Of a stretch of 64,000 bases of DNA, positions 63,952-64,000 are shown in pieces. The notes below the pieces were generated by a model. The model did not search any database. It had not been told where the DNA came from and saw only the letters and a list, made by a program, of their open reading frames with translations. The stretch's first letter is position 1, and each line of letters begins with the position of its first letter. This stretch comes from CAKZLS01 sp963771545 (GTDB lineage: Bacteria > Pseudomonadota > Alphaproteobacteria > Rhodospirillales > Defluviicoccaceae). The DNA lies in assembly GCA_963771545.1 (NCBI GenBank), contig CAVYTX010000005.1, positions 372,001 to 436,000 of the forward strand, in the 5' to 3' direction. A program made the position numbers and the translations under genes.

Positions 63952-64000
63952 GCGTTGCGAACAGGTCGGGCGGATCGGCCAGCGACGCCGAGCACAGGTT

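Larger units (their letters stand above)
54155..64000. mobile_element. Decayed prophage (lambdoid packaging and portal genes), continues past the window
   Basis: From right to left, portal protein, gpW-like joiner, large and small terminase subunits, a DUF3489 protein, a GYD protein and ParB/DNA methyltransferase genes are typical of alphaproteobacterial prophages. The left limit is arbitrary; no integrase or attachment site was found. At least a dozen frameshifts fall within 54155-62255. Confidence 0.75.

Overview
The window looks like a piece of the chromosome of a GC-rich alphaproteobacterium, most probably a Rhodospirillales-type organism. The signs are an ethylmalonyl-CoA pathway gene set (Ccr, Mcd, Ecm), a CcrM-type GANTC methyltransferase beside rnhB, OlsB/OlsA ornithine-lipid genes, a polyhydroxyalkanoate phasin with TGC-rich PhaR-like operators, UbiK, a TetR/COQ9-like regulator and an OmpR/EnvZ pair. 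The host-like parts are densely packed and mostly intact; the accessory parts carry many frameshifts. No tRNA, rRNA or CRISPR array was seen.

Layout. 1-504 is the end of a class III nucleotide cyclase. 700-5916 is an AT-richer surface-polysaccharide block (pyruvyl transferase, flippase, O-antigen polymerase/ligase-like protein, family 2 glycosyltransferase) that meets a Tat-exported beta-helix protein on the other strand. 7504-17021 is core metabolism and regulation: MidA, Lgt, UbiK, YbjN, ProC, a TetR-like regulator, phasin, CsaA, a MarR/OmpR/EnvZ operon and IlvE. 17140-22066 is an island holding a TIR protein and a membrane STAND-type ATPase next to an IS1595-family transposase, with unusual TGTCGTC repeats at its edges. 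22217-33300 returns to host-like genes: a lipoprotein, VanZ, two arsenosugar-type transferases, a PA0069-type radical SAM protein, RNase HII, CcrM, OlsAB, EtfAB, a cobalamin adenosyltransferase and a HIG1-like protein. 33402-34246 holds three related tiny membrane proteins. 34243-36351 pairs a tetraether-lipid-synthase-like radical SAM protein with a frameshifted Lgt paralogue. 36527-42396 is the ethylmalonyl-CoA pathway cluster. 42459-48000 is a second accessory region with a TIR-NB-ARC protein, a TPR partner and IS110 and IS4 remnants. 48072-50465 is an RTX repeat protein, followed by a group II intron (about 50598-52345). About 54155-64000 is a decayed lambdoid prophage with its packaging and portal genes at the right end.

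How the genes fit together. Ccr, Mcd and Ecm turn crotonyl-CoA into methylsuccinyl- and mesaconyl-CoA during growth on C2 compounds. The adenosyltransferase (32509-33072) could supply the B12 coenzyme for Ecm, EtfAB could take electrons from Mcd, and the phasin indicates that the same C4 pool is stored as polyhydroxyalkanoate. Mcd carries an in-frame TAA here and Ccr carries an unusual C-terminal CBS pair.

The most interesting accessory features are the two TIR/STAND loci, probably anti-phage or abortive-infection systems, one of them possibly carried by a transposable element. The radical SAM/Lgt-like pair also stands out as a possible lipid-modification module. Frameshifts are concentrated in the prophage, the IS copies, the TIR gene, the Lgt-like gene and one small membrane paralogue. 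They may be real decay, but uncorrected sequencing indels cannot be excluded from the sequence alone.
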